Positions 1 through 5,880 of a stretch of 5,899 nt of DNA are shown piece after piece (position 1 is the first letter of the stretch; each line of letters opens with the position of its first letter). Both the position numbers and the translations under genes were made by a program. The stretch spans positions 1 through 5,899 of the forward strand of contig CAYJIX010000095.1 of the NCBI GenBank assembly GCA_964370375.1. Direction: 5' to 3'. The notes beneath the pieces were generated by a model that ran no database searches, was not told the DNA's origin, and saw nothing but the letters and a program-made list of their open reading frames with translations. The stretch is from CAYJIX01 sp964370375 (GTDB taxonomy: Bacteria; Desulfobacterota; Desulfovibrionia; Desulfovibrionales; Desulfovibrionaceae).

Positions 1-83
1 AAATTACAATACTGTATATTAATAAGTTCATCTTATGTAATCTATCAACTGAGTTTACATATTTAACACAATTAGTGCCAAAA
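1..83 (-). repeat. Gene-end direct repeat, copy A (downstream of the LuxR-type regulator)
   Basis: This stretch matches 3745-3824 in the same orientation. Bases 17-83 align without gaps to 3758-3824 at 56 of 67 positions, and bases 33-83 at 46 of 51. Bases 1-10 match 3745-3754 exactly after a 3-nt shift. The similarity stops abruptly at 83, which is 15 bp beyond the stop codon of the regulator on the minus strand. It may continue left of base 1, outside the window. The best-conserved core, 43-58, contains AACT-G-AGTT. No strong terminator hairpin with a T-run is visible. Its role is unknown: a recombination or attachment scar, a dispersed repeat or a shared 3' untranslated element are all possible. 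The repeat itself is read directly from the sequence; the function is inference. Confidence 0.85.
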
Positions 84-98
84 TGTATAATAAGCAGC

Positions 99-1748
99 TT
101 ATTTTTTTTCAGAACCGTTGGCGTTACCCACCATCATTTGAATATATACCATAAGCTCTTTGTACGAAGAAACATACAGTTTGCTATAAATATTGCGATT
201 GTGAGTACGCACTGTATTGATAGAAACTTCAAGTTTTTTTGCTACATCATGGGAGCTGAATTTTTGCATGTACAATTCAAAAACCTTTCTCTCGCTCTTT
301 GTAAGGGTATCAAGCTGTTCTATAAAGGCATGATAGGCCGTTACGTCTGCTGCTTGGTCATCGCTACCATTTTCGAATACTAAAGGCGATTCTGTACTTG
401 CGTTTTGTCTTTCCAGCATTTGTTGCATCAATGCTTTTTCTTTATTGCGTATGTGTGCAATAAGGTCATTAAATTCACGAATTTCTACATTTATTTCTGC
501 ACTGTTTTGTGTATTATTGCGTATTTTTTGTAATGATTTTGTGATAGGTGCAGAAAATCTGTGCATAAGGATAAAAGAAATCACAACTGCTATGCCGCTA
601 AAAATCACAACAGGTAGAAAAATGAAAAGGTTGTTGCGAAAAACACGTTGTTCTTCCAATTCTTTTGGCATCAATGCAGCAATATGCCATAAGGTTTTTC
701 CGTTGTGCATATCCATGGCTGAGGGCGTAAATTCGAATATTTTTCCAATATAGGCTTCGTCATTATTCATAAAAAGGCTATAGAAATCGCCATTTGTTTG
801 CGGTTTTTGGGTATAGCTTTCTGCACGCAAAAAACCATTACTATGGGAAAAATTTTTGTCAAAATAAAAAAGCGACTCGTCGTTTTGTTTGCGCTCCAGT
901 GCGATAAGTCCGGCAATGCCGCCAAGTGAAGGGTTAATATGCCCATGGGAAAGGTTGTATAAAAGCGCGCTTATTTCCAGCCCACAAAGGCCATAGACCT
1001 TGCCATTAGCTCCCACAAGGGGCGTCACAAGCAAAATCACCTTTTCCCATGTATCCTTGATAAAATAGGGTTCAAGAAAAAAATAGCGTTCATTAAAAGG
1101 GATATGTGTATAATCTTGTTCAAAAGTATGCGGCATACATTCTGTCCGATCAAATTCCATTTCCCATTTATTATGCAATTCTATATTGTTATAATCTGCT
1201 ATGGAAGGTATGCCGCGAAGCAAAAACATTGCAGGATTGATGTCGTTATTATTATTGATATTGCTTATTTTTATATAAACACCGCTGCATGTTTGTTCTT
1301 TGTTATTTGTTGCAGAATTTATTGTGGTATTGAGCGCAACAAACGCGCCGCTTGATTTTGAAATCAAAAGGGATGCACGTAAAATCTTGCTTGTCCTTTC
1401 TTCAAGCATTGTTATTGCTTTTTTATTGTCTTTTACATCTTCAAAGGATTGTATGTTGTTTTCACGTAAGATTTTTTCAATTTCATCTGTAATTTTTGTA
1501 TTCAACTGGATACCATAGGCTGCAATGGTATCAAATTGATAGTCAATGCTTTTTTCATAGTTTACAAGGTAATTGTCCAAAGCTTCGGATATTTTTCTTT
1601 TTGGTGCATCAAAAATATCAAAAACATAAAAAATAGGCAAAATACAAACCAGCATTACCGCAATAAGCGTTATAAAACTTAAAAACAAACGCATTCGTAA
1701 CGAATAGACGTGCTTTTTATTAAAAGTTTTATATATCGCTTTTTTCAT
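99..1748 (-). CDS. Membrane-bound one-component regulator: dCache-like sensor, HAMP-like linker, LuxR-type HTH
   Basis: This 549-residue protein appears to be a receptor and transcription factor in one chain. A short basic N-terminus (KK, RMR) is followed by a membrane segment at about 20-45. A large extracytoplasmic region spans about 46-370. Within it, residues 236-262 (P-x5-NGK-x2-GLCGLEIS) look like the conserved strand-turn-strand of double-Cache/PDC domains, and the membrane-proximal W354-HIAALMP fits the end of such domains. A second membrane segment lies at about 372-396. A HAMP-like stretch follows at about 397-441 (RFSAPITKSLQKIR), then a variable linker. The LuxR/GerE helix-turn-helix is at about 480-541 (LTKSERKVFELY, then VSINTVRTHNRNIYSKL). 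No histidine kinase, receiver or PAS domain is visible. The start ATG overlaps the stop of the upstream binding-protein gene (ATGA). A weak GGA lies 9 nt upstream, so translation is probably coupled. The likely role is sensing a periplasmic ligand, directly or through the binding protein. The ligand and target genes cannot be read from sequence. The architecture call is firm; the exact sensor subfamily is less so. Confidence 0.9.
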   Translation of the reverse strand: MKKAIYKTFNKKHVYSLRMRLFLSFITLIAVMLVCILPIFYVFDIFDAPKRKISEALDNYLVNYEKSIDYQFDTIAAYGIQLNTKITDEIEKILRENNIQSFEDVKDNKKAITMLEERTSKILRASLLISKSSGAFVALNTTINSATNNKEQTCSGVYIKISNINNNNDINPAMFLLRGIPSIADYNNIELHNKWEMEFDRTECMPHTFEQDYTHIPFNERYFFLEPYFIKDTWEKVILLVTPLVGANGKVYGLCGLEISALLYNLSHGHINPSLGGIAGLIALERKQNDESLFYFDKNFSHSNGFLRAESYTQKPQTNGDFYSLFMNNDEAYIGKIFEFTPSAMDMHNGKTLWHIAALMPKELEEQRVFRNNLFIFLPVVIFSGIAVVISFILMHRFSAPITKSLQKIRNNTQNSAEINVEIREFNDLIAHIRNKEKALMQQMLERQNASTESPLVFENGSDDQAADVTAYHAFIEQLDTLTKSERKVFELYMQKFSSHDVAKKLEVSINTVRTHNRNIYSKLYVSSYKELMVYIQMMVGNANGSEKK

Positions 1749-3121
1749 TGTTCATTTTCCAACATGAGTGCACGCATTTCTTCTTGAAGCTGTATAAAAG
1801 ATGCTTCAATACGTTCGTTTAGAAAGGCTTCGTCCTTTTGTGCGCTTTGCTGCCATAATGTATGATTGTGTTCAAGAACTTTTCTTAACACCTTGGGGAA
1901 GGCTTGCTCAATCTTTCCATAATCTGTAAAGGATGGTGCTGTAATGAATGTATTGTCTTTATATATATTTTGTATGGTTATATAGAGCGATTTGTAGCGA
2001 TCCCGAGGAAATGTAAACGTATCAATTTCTGCATGAAGTCTGTCAAAATCATTTTTTCGCACAGGCAAATAGCCACCTTGCATGACAAACTCAAGGTTTA
2101 TGTTTTCTGATGTTATCCATTTACAAAAAAGAGCTGCTGCGTCATTTTTTTCTTTACTTGATGCACGTGCCACAAGCCCTGTTCCGCGTTGTAAGGCAAC
2201 GCGTTTGCCGCCTTCAAAATAGGGTACGGGCAAGGCTTTTACTTTAAGCTGTGTCCTTGTGTTGTCTGCATGGGTTACGTTGTCTTTAAAATACAAAACG
2301 CTTGCTGTGGATTCAACGCCTGCAACGGCTTTATCAATCATAATGGCTTTTGTGGAATACCCGGGCATAAGGCAAACATGCCCCATGATGCCAGCACGCA
2401 GTAAAGGACGCATGACCTTTGTAAAGTACAGATTGTTCCAATCTATTTGATTATTGTTAAAAAGCGAGGGGCCAAAGGCTGCCATGCTGACCATGGGATA
2501 GTGTATCCAGTCATCATACATAAAAAAAGCTTTGCCGCCTGACCAGTTATAAAACGCTTCAACGGTTGCAAAGGTTTGTTCCCATGTTGTTAAATCGGCG
2601 TAACTTTTATTTGTTTCTTTGGCAAAGGTTTCGTACAGATTGGCGTTGATGAACAAGGCGTTGGAGGATTTAGAAATGGGAAAAATAAGAGTTTTATCGC
2701 CAAATCTGCCTTCTGCGATAAATTCCGGTACAAATTGTGTGAGCTCTTTAGCAGAAAAATAGCTGTTCCAATCAAGGGCCAGATCCGCACCCATGGCTTT
2801 TAATGTTTTGGGGTAGCAGGTGAAAAGATCGGGGAGGTCAGACGCGCCCACTTCGTTTTTGGCAGCAGCAACAAGGGAATTGTGGATGGCTGTGGAATTT
2901 GAAACAGACGTCACCACAATTTTGACCCCATGTTTTTTTCCCTCACTTTGATTAAATTTTTCAATCATTGTGTTCATGGGGGAATAGGTCTGGGCGCCGT
3001 ACACATGCCACATGGTCAACGTTGTAAGTTTGTTCGGTGAAAGCATGGGGTCATCACATGCAGTTAACGGAAGGCAAAGAAAAAAGGTAAGGAGGGTATA
3101 GATCGAATGTTTCATGCGCAT
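1745..3121 (-). CDS. Orphan family-1 extracellular solute-binding lipoprotein
   Basis: This 458-residue protein resembles the CUT1/UgpB-like (family 1) substrate-binding proteins of carbohydrate ABC importers. It has a basic N-terminus (MRMKH), a hydrophobic signal helix and a lipobox LTAC with Cys22 as the lipidated residue. Mature strands begin with LTMWHVYG at about 35-42, as is usual for the first lobe. The C-terminal part has the family's AAALFCKWITSE followed by MQGGYLPVRK (about 328-356). Asp at +2 and +3 after the Cys is, by the E. coli Lol rule, an inner-membrane retention signal. The protein should therefore sit on the periplasmic face beside the receptor encoded next. I chose the ATG at 3121 because GGGAG lies 6 nt upstream and the signal peptide begins there; an in-frame extension to 3214 would bury the signal. 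No permease or ATPase gene is adjacent within the window, so a sensory role is at least as likely as transport. The substrate is unknown, perhaps a sugar or sugar phosphate by family analogy. Confidence 0.9.
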   Translation of the reverse strand: MRMKHSIYTLLTFFLCLPLTACDDPMLSPNKLTTLTMWHVYGAQTYSPMNTMIEKFNQSEGKKHGVKIVVTSVSNSTAIHNSLVAAAKNEVGASDLPDLFTCYPKTLKAMGADLALDWNSYFSAKELTQFVPEFIAEGRFGDKTLIFPISKSSNALFINANLYETFAKETNKSYADLTTWEQTFATVEAFYNWSGGKAFFMYDDWIHYPMVSMAAFGPSLFNNNQIDWNNLYFTKVMRPLLRAGIMGHVCLMPGYSTKAIMIDKAVAGVESTASVLYFKDNVTHADNTRTQLKVKALPVPYFEGGKRVALQRGTGLVARASSKEKNDAAALFCKWITSENINLEFVMQGGYLPVRKNDFDRLHAEIDTFTFPRDRYKSLYITIQNIYKDNTFITAPSFTDYGKIEQAFPKVLRKVLEHNHTLWQQSAQKDEAFLNERIEASFIQLQEEMRALMLENEQ

Positions 3122-3127
3122 GTTCTT

Positions 3128-3132
3128 CTCCC
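3128..3132 (-). promoter_or_regulatory. Shine-Dalgarno GGGAG for the solute-binding protein
   Basis: On the minus strand GGGAG (continuing AAG) sits 6 nt before the ATG at 3121 and 12 nt before a second in-frame ATG at 3115. This favours 3121 as the start. It also argues against the upstream in-frame ATGs, which have no comparable site and would put about 31 extra residues before the signal peptide. Confidence 0.75.
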
Positions 3133-3196
3133 AATACATCATTACACAGATGAGATTTTTTTCATTAAAACTCATTTTTTCTTCATAAGCAACAAT

Positions 3197-3241
3197 GTGA
3201 TGATAAATCATCACGATAAAAAAATATCATCATTGTGATGA
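3197..3241 (-). promoter_or_regulatory. Operator-like cluster of TGATGA/TCATCA inverted repeats
   Basis: Two perfect inverted repeats lie upstream of the operon. One is GTGATGA-TAAA-TCATCAC at 3197-3214 (7-bp arms). The other is TCATCA-TTG-TGATGA at 3227-3241 (6-bp arms). In addition, TGATGATA at 3198-3205 pairs with TATCATCA at 3225-3232, so the half-sites form a nested array. Half-sites of one sequence in several orientations around a putative promoter are typical of regulator binding. Which protein binds is not shown; the LuxR-type regulator encoded by the operon is the obvious candidate. An RNA hairpin in the 5' leader is an alternative for the 3197-3214 repeat. Confidence 0.55.
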
Positions 3242-3250
3242 AAAATGCAA
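3221..3250 (-). promoter_or_regulatory. Candidate sigma-70-like promoter of the SBP-regulator operon
   Basis: On the minus strand TTGCAT (3250-3245) and TATTTT (3226-3221) are separated by 18 nt, giving a plausible -35/-10 pair. Transcription would start near 3214, about 90 nt before the start codon. The inverted repeat at 3227-3241 lies in the spacer and the one at 3197-3214 lies around the predicted start, a layout suited to regulation. The -10 is a poor match to consensus and the region is extremely AT-rich, so chance matches are easy. Confidence is low. Confidence 0.35.
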
Positions 3251-3422
3251 AAAAAACTTCAAAAAAACTTCACCATTTTGGGTTATTTTTAATGAAAAAA
3301 ACACGCCTTTTTTGTATCATATTGAAATAAAACAATATCATTTTTTATGGTTTTTGTTGCAAAAAAACAACACTTCCCCCTGGCAAAAGCTGGCAGCTTG
3401 CGATGGCGTTTGTGTTTTTTTG

Positions 3423-3435
3423 GGTCAGTCTGACC
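3423..3435. repeat. Perfect 13-bp palindrome GGTCAG-T-CTGACC
   Basis: The 6-bp arms are perfect with a single central base. A T-run precedes it on the plus strand, not follows it, so it is not an intrinsic terminator in either direction. It looks like an operator for a dimeric regulator, but there is no gene start close by for it to control except the operon 300 bp downstream. Confidence 0.45.
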
Positions 3436-3464
3436 TCAAATCTGGGATCTCAAAAATGAAAACA

Positions 3465-3479
3465 GCCTTGCATGCAGGC
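3465..3479. repeat. Near-perfect palindrome GCCT-TGCATGC-AGGC
   Basis: This 15-bp sequence reads almost the same on both strands, with a one-base asymmetry around a TGCATGCA centre. No T-run follows on either strand. It is one of the few GC-rich patches in the gap. Function unknown. Confidence 0.35.
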
Positions 3480-3504
3480 GTTATGGTAAAGCAACAGAAC
3501 AGAC

Positions 3505-3544
3505 AAAAAGCAGAAAAGCATGAACGATCTGCCTTGCTGTTTTT
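3505..3544. terminator. Weak bidirectional terminator-like hairpin
   Basis: The arms AAAAAGCAGAAAAG (3505-3518) and CCTTGCTGTTTTT (3532-3544) can pair, with one bulge, one mismatch and one G-U pair, around a 13-nt loop. A-rich and T-rich flanks give a U-run on the transcript from either strand. For EF-G it would lie almost 300 bp past the stop codon. Pairing is imperfect and mostly A-U, so this is only a candidate. Confidence 0.25.
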
Positions 3545-3625
3545 ATTCTTATAAAGGGTAACAGCAACTCAAGTCCTGCACCTTCTTTGTACGTTCCTAT
3601 ACCTTTGTGTTGCTTGCCTTGTTCT

Positions 3626-3644
3626 TTTTTGATCGTATCAAAAA
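3626..3644. repeat. Perfect inverted repeat TTTTTGAT-CGT-ATCAAAAA
   Basis: The 8-bp arms are perfect with a 3-nt centre. It resembles an FNR/CRP-type box (TTGAT-N4-ATCAA) but has only 3 central bases, so a standard FNR site is not supported. As RNA it would be a weak A-U stem with no following U-run. It is more likely a protein-binding palindrome, if it is functional at all. Confidence 0.4.
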
Positions 3645-3744
3645 GTTTGGGCTTAGGTGCTTTGCGTATGTATTTTGGGTTCTTCGGATGAAATGTAAAA
3701 GTCATCAAGCAAAGATTCGTTTTCTCAAAAAAGCAATTTATTAT

Positions 3745-3824
3745 AAATTACAATTTTTATTAAGGATTTTGTATTATGTAATGTATCAACTGAGTTTACG
3801 TATTTAACACAACAAGAGCCAAAA
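3745..3824 (-). repeat. Gene-end direct repeat, copy B (downstream of EF-G)
   Basis: This is the second copy of the repeat at 1-83, in the same orientation and offset by 3741 bp. Its edge at 3824 is 4 bp beyond the EF-G stop codon. The core 3783-3799 is a bulged palindrome: GTA, TC, AACT, G, AGTT, TAC. The outer GTA arm is not kept in copy A (CTA). On the minus strand a weak AAGGGC/GCTCTT hairpin lies at the EF-G/repeat junction, without a U-run. The flanking coding sequences show no similarity to each other, so the repeat does not come from duplication of a gene end. Confidence 0.85.
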
Positions 3825-3828
3825 GCCC

Positions 3829-5871
3829 TTACACTGCATCAAAACGGGCAAAGCTTGCGCTAAAGCCTGCACGGCCTTGGGTTGCCGAACGCAAGGCCGT
3901 GGAAAAGCCAAACAATTGGCTTAACGGTGCAAGGCCTTGGATGATCTTCATGCCTAAGCGTTCCTCAAGGTTTTCTACCTTGCCTCCGCGAGAAGTGAAC
4001 AACGAAATACTTGCCCCAAGTTGCGCTTCAGGGCTGCTTATTTCTACCAGCATCAAGGGTTCAAGGGCCACTACGCGCGCCTTGCCAAGTCCTGAGCGCA
4101 AGGCTTGGGCTGCTGCCATATGATAGCCTGTGACCGTGCTTTTGGCATCGCGTGTCATGGCAAGCACTGTCACTGTGACATCTTGTACGGGATAGCCTGT
4201 AAGGGGGCCTGATTGCAAGGCATTGTCAATGCTTTCGCGCACAGCTTCAAGGGCTTGCGTGGCGTTTGGCACGTTTTGCACACTGTCTGCAAAAACGATC
4301 GAATTGCCCTGTCCGCGCGGGGCAGGGGCAATGCTTAGCTGAACGTGTCCTTGATGCCATTGTTTGCCAAGTTCACGTTCAAACACTTCCTCAGCCTCAA
4401 CAGTTGCTGTTACGGTTTCGCGGCGGATAACCTGTGGATTGCCTGTGCGAGGCGAAATTTTGTATTCGCGCGCCATGCGTTCAAGGGTCACGTCCAAATG
4501 CAATTCGCCCATGCCGGACACAATGCGGTGCCCGGATCCTTCGTCGGCTTCTACCTTTAAAGTGGGATCCTCGGCTGTAAATCTGGCTAAGGCATCGTCC
4601 AAAATTTTGCCCTCATCGGCGTTACGCGGTTCTAGGGCTAAACGAATGACCGGTGTATACGCCATGATATTTTCTAGAAGTAAGGGGGTTTTAGGATCTG
4701 TGATGGTGTCTCCCGTGCAGGCAGAACGCAAACCAATAACCGCCACAATATCCCCTGCAACTGCTTGTTCAAGCTGCTCGCGGCTATCAGCATGGATGCG
4801 GTATATCCTTGAAACACGCTCAGTTTTGTCCTGATTCACATTAAGGCATTGATCGCTTTCAGACAAACAGCCTGCATATAGGCGTAAAAACGCGACTTTT
4901 CGATTGTCTTCAAGTAACACTTTAAATACCAAGGCTGCCAAAGGGGCCGTGGGATCACAGGCCTTGGGCAAGCTTTGTTCTGTGTCGTCAATGATGGCTT
5001 TTGTGGGCAAAACTTCGTTTGGGCTTGGCAAATACGCGCACACAGCGTCAAGGAGCAATTGCACGCCGCTGTTGCGCAGGGCAGAACCACACAAGACAGG
5101 CGTGATAGACCTTGCCAAGGTAAGGCGGCGTAAAGCAGCAACAAGGGCGTTTGGTTCAATTGTGCCGTTTTCGCTTTCTGTGCTGATAAGATAGTGCTCC
5201 ATAAACATGTCGTCATGATCTGCCACAGCTTCCAGCAGGCGTTCGCGCCATAGCTTGGCTTTATCTTGCACGCTTTCACACGCGCTTGATAACGGCGTTC
5301 GTGTGACTGTGCGGCCTTGGTCATTGGGGTCAAAGCTGACAAGCTCTTCTGTGACAAGGTCAACAACCCCCGTAAAATCTTCCTCAGCGCCTAGGGGCAT
5401 GTTGATGGGCACGGGGTTGGCTTGAAGGCGTGTGGACAACGCTTCAAGGACAGCTTCGGCATTTGCGCCCAATCTGTCCATTTTATTGATAAAGGCCAGC
5501 CTTGCTATGCCAAATTGCTCAGCTTGTCGCCATACGGTCTCTGACTGGGGTTCAACGCCGCCAACAGCGCAAAAAACCCCAACAACCCCATCTAGTACGC
5601 GCAAGGAGCGTTCCACCTCAATGGTAAAATCCACATGGCCCGGTGTGTCCACAAGGTTGATGGTGGTTTCGTTCCAAGTGCATGAGGCACAAGCTGCCGT
5701 GATGGTGATGCCGCGCTCTTGCTCCTCGGGTAAATAGTCCATGGTGGCAGTGCCGTCATGGACTTCGCCAAGGCGGTGGATGGTGCGCGTATAAAACAGC
5801 ATGCGCTCGGTCAGGGTGGTTTTGCCTGCATCAATATGGGCAATGATGCCTAGGGTACGTGTGGTGGACAT
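3829..5871 (-). CDS. Elongation factor G paralogue (translational GTPase)
   Basis: This 680-residue GTPase belongs to the EF-G family, which drives ribosomal translocation; canonical EF-G is about 700 residues. All GTPase motifs are intact: P-loop AHIDAGKT (11-18), switch I RGITIT (53-58), DTPGH (75-79), NKMD (129-132) and SAL (263-265). The G' region, domain II (about 305-405), domain III with SGMGELHLDV (452-461), domain IV (about 478-600) and domain V ending LRSATQGRAGF (660-670) follow in order. Domain IV departs from canonical EF-G. The usual GGRGQYGHV is LGKQWHQGHV (501-510), and the tip HDVDSSE is replaced by RDAKSTVT (574-581). No rpsL, rpsG or tuf lies alongside within the window. 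Together these suggest an accessory EF-G rather than the str-operon fusA. It lacks the N-terminal features of tetracycline-protection proteins that I would look for, but I cannot rank subfamilies without a tree. The start is the ATG at 5871; the GTG at 5877 overlaps its ribosome site. Confidence 0.93.
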   Translation of the reverse strand: MSTTRTLGIIAHIDAGKTTLTERMLFYTRTIHRLGEVHDGTATMDYLPEEQERGITITAACASCTWNETTINLVDTPGHVDFTIEVERSLRVLDGVVGVFCAVGGVEPQSETVWRQAEQFGIARLAFINKMDRLGANAEAVLEALSTRLQANPVPINMPLGAEEDFTGVVDLVTEELVSFDPNDQGRTVTRTPLSSACESVQDKAKLWRERLLEAVADHDDMFMEHYLISTESENGTIEPNALVAALRRLTLARSITPVLCGSALRNSGVQLLLDAVCAYLPSPNEVLPTKAIIDDTEQSLPKACDPTAPLAALVFKVLLEDNRKVAFLRLYAGCLSESDQCLNVNQDKTERVSRIYRIHADSREQLEQAVAGDIVAVIGLRSACTGDTITDPKTPLLLENIMAYTPVIRLALEPRNADEGKILDDALARFTAEDPTLKVEADEGSGHRIVSGMGELHLDVTLERMAREYKISPRTGNPQVIRRETVTATVEAEEVFERELGKQWHQGHVQLSIAPAPRGQGNSIVFADSVQNVPNATQALEAVRESIDNALQSGPLTGYPVQDVTVTVLAMTRDAKSTVTGYHMAAAQALRSGLGKARVVALEPLMLVEISSPEAQLGASISLFTSRGGKVENLEERLGMKIIQGLAPLSQLFGFSTALRSATQGRAGFSASFARFDAV

Positions 5872-5876
5872 GAACA

Positions 5877-5880
5877 CCTC
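5877..5880 (-). promoter_or_regulatory. Shine-Dalgarno GAGG for EF-G
   Basis: On the minus strand GAGG lies 5 nt before the ATG at 5871, which decides the start in favour of MSTTRT. The alternative in-frame GTG at 5877-5875 begins at the last base of this site and has no site of its own. Only 19 bp remain upstream in the window, so the EF-G promoter is not visible. Confidence 0.7.

Larger units (their letters stand above)
3251..3744. other. AT-rich intergenic region without a recognisable gene
   Basis: No reading frame here has a convincing ribosome site, family motif or protein-like composition. The longest candidates, 3312-3554 (plus) and 3481-3708 (minus), match nothing I recognise. What can be seen: a tandem 11-bp unit (A7 then CTTC) at 3250-3260 and 3261-3271; an ATATTG/CAATAT inverted repeat at 3319-3338; and palindromes at 3423-3435, 3465-3479 and 3626-3644. 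The A-tracts upstream of the promoter could bend DNA. A decayed gene is possible, particularly in the less AT-rich part at about 3380-3480, but I cannot identify one. Confidence 0.6.

Noticed and set aside
89..109. AATAAGC-A-GCTTATT followed by a run of T on the plus strand, resembling an intrinsic terminator
   Set aside because: The T-run serves only plus-strand transcription, where there is no gene, and it encodes the Lys codons at the regulator's C-terminus. On the minus strand no U-run follows the stem.
3122..3214. An N-terminal extension of the binding protein beginning at 3214 or at other in-frame ATG codons
   Set aside because: The extension would bury a clear lipoprotein signal peptide, and the good GGGAG site points to the ATG at 3121. 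The 3214 start also lies inside the operator-like repeat.
3312..3554. An 80-residue plus-strand reading frame in the gap
   Set aside because: I see no ribosome site, no recognisable motif and an irregular composition. It crosses palindromes and a poly-T run.
3626..3644. An FNR/CRP box
   Set aside because: The spacing between TTGAT and ATCAA is 3 nt instead of the 4 nt needed, and it is about 380 bp from the candidate transcript start.
3481..3708. A 75-residue minus-strand reading frame between EF-G and the operon
   Set aside because: It lies in the right direction and is Lys-rich, but there is no ribosome site and no family match that I recognise. It spans two of the inverted repeats. A gene remnant cannot be excluded.
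3770..3815. A dif-like or integron attC-like recombination site within the repeat
   Set aside because: Only short fragments such as TTATGTAA and GTTAAAT resemble those sites. The paired-arm layout of dif or attC is not present.
4364..4834. A 156-residue plus-strand frame, and the other long frames opposite or within EF-G
   Set aside because: They are shadows of the EF-G coding sequence, with no ribosome site or family features of their own.
5875..5877. A GTG start for EF-G giving two extra residues
   Set aside because: It overlaps the GAGG ribosome site that serves the ATG at 5871.
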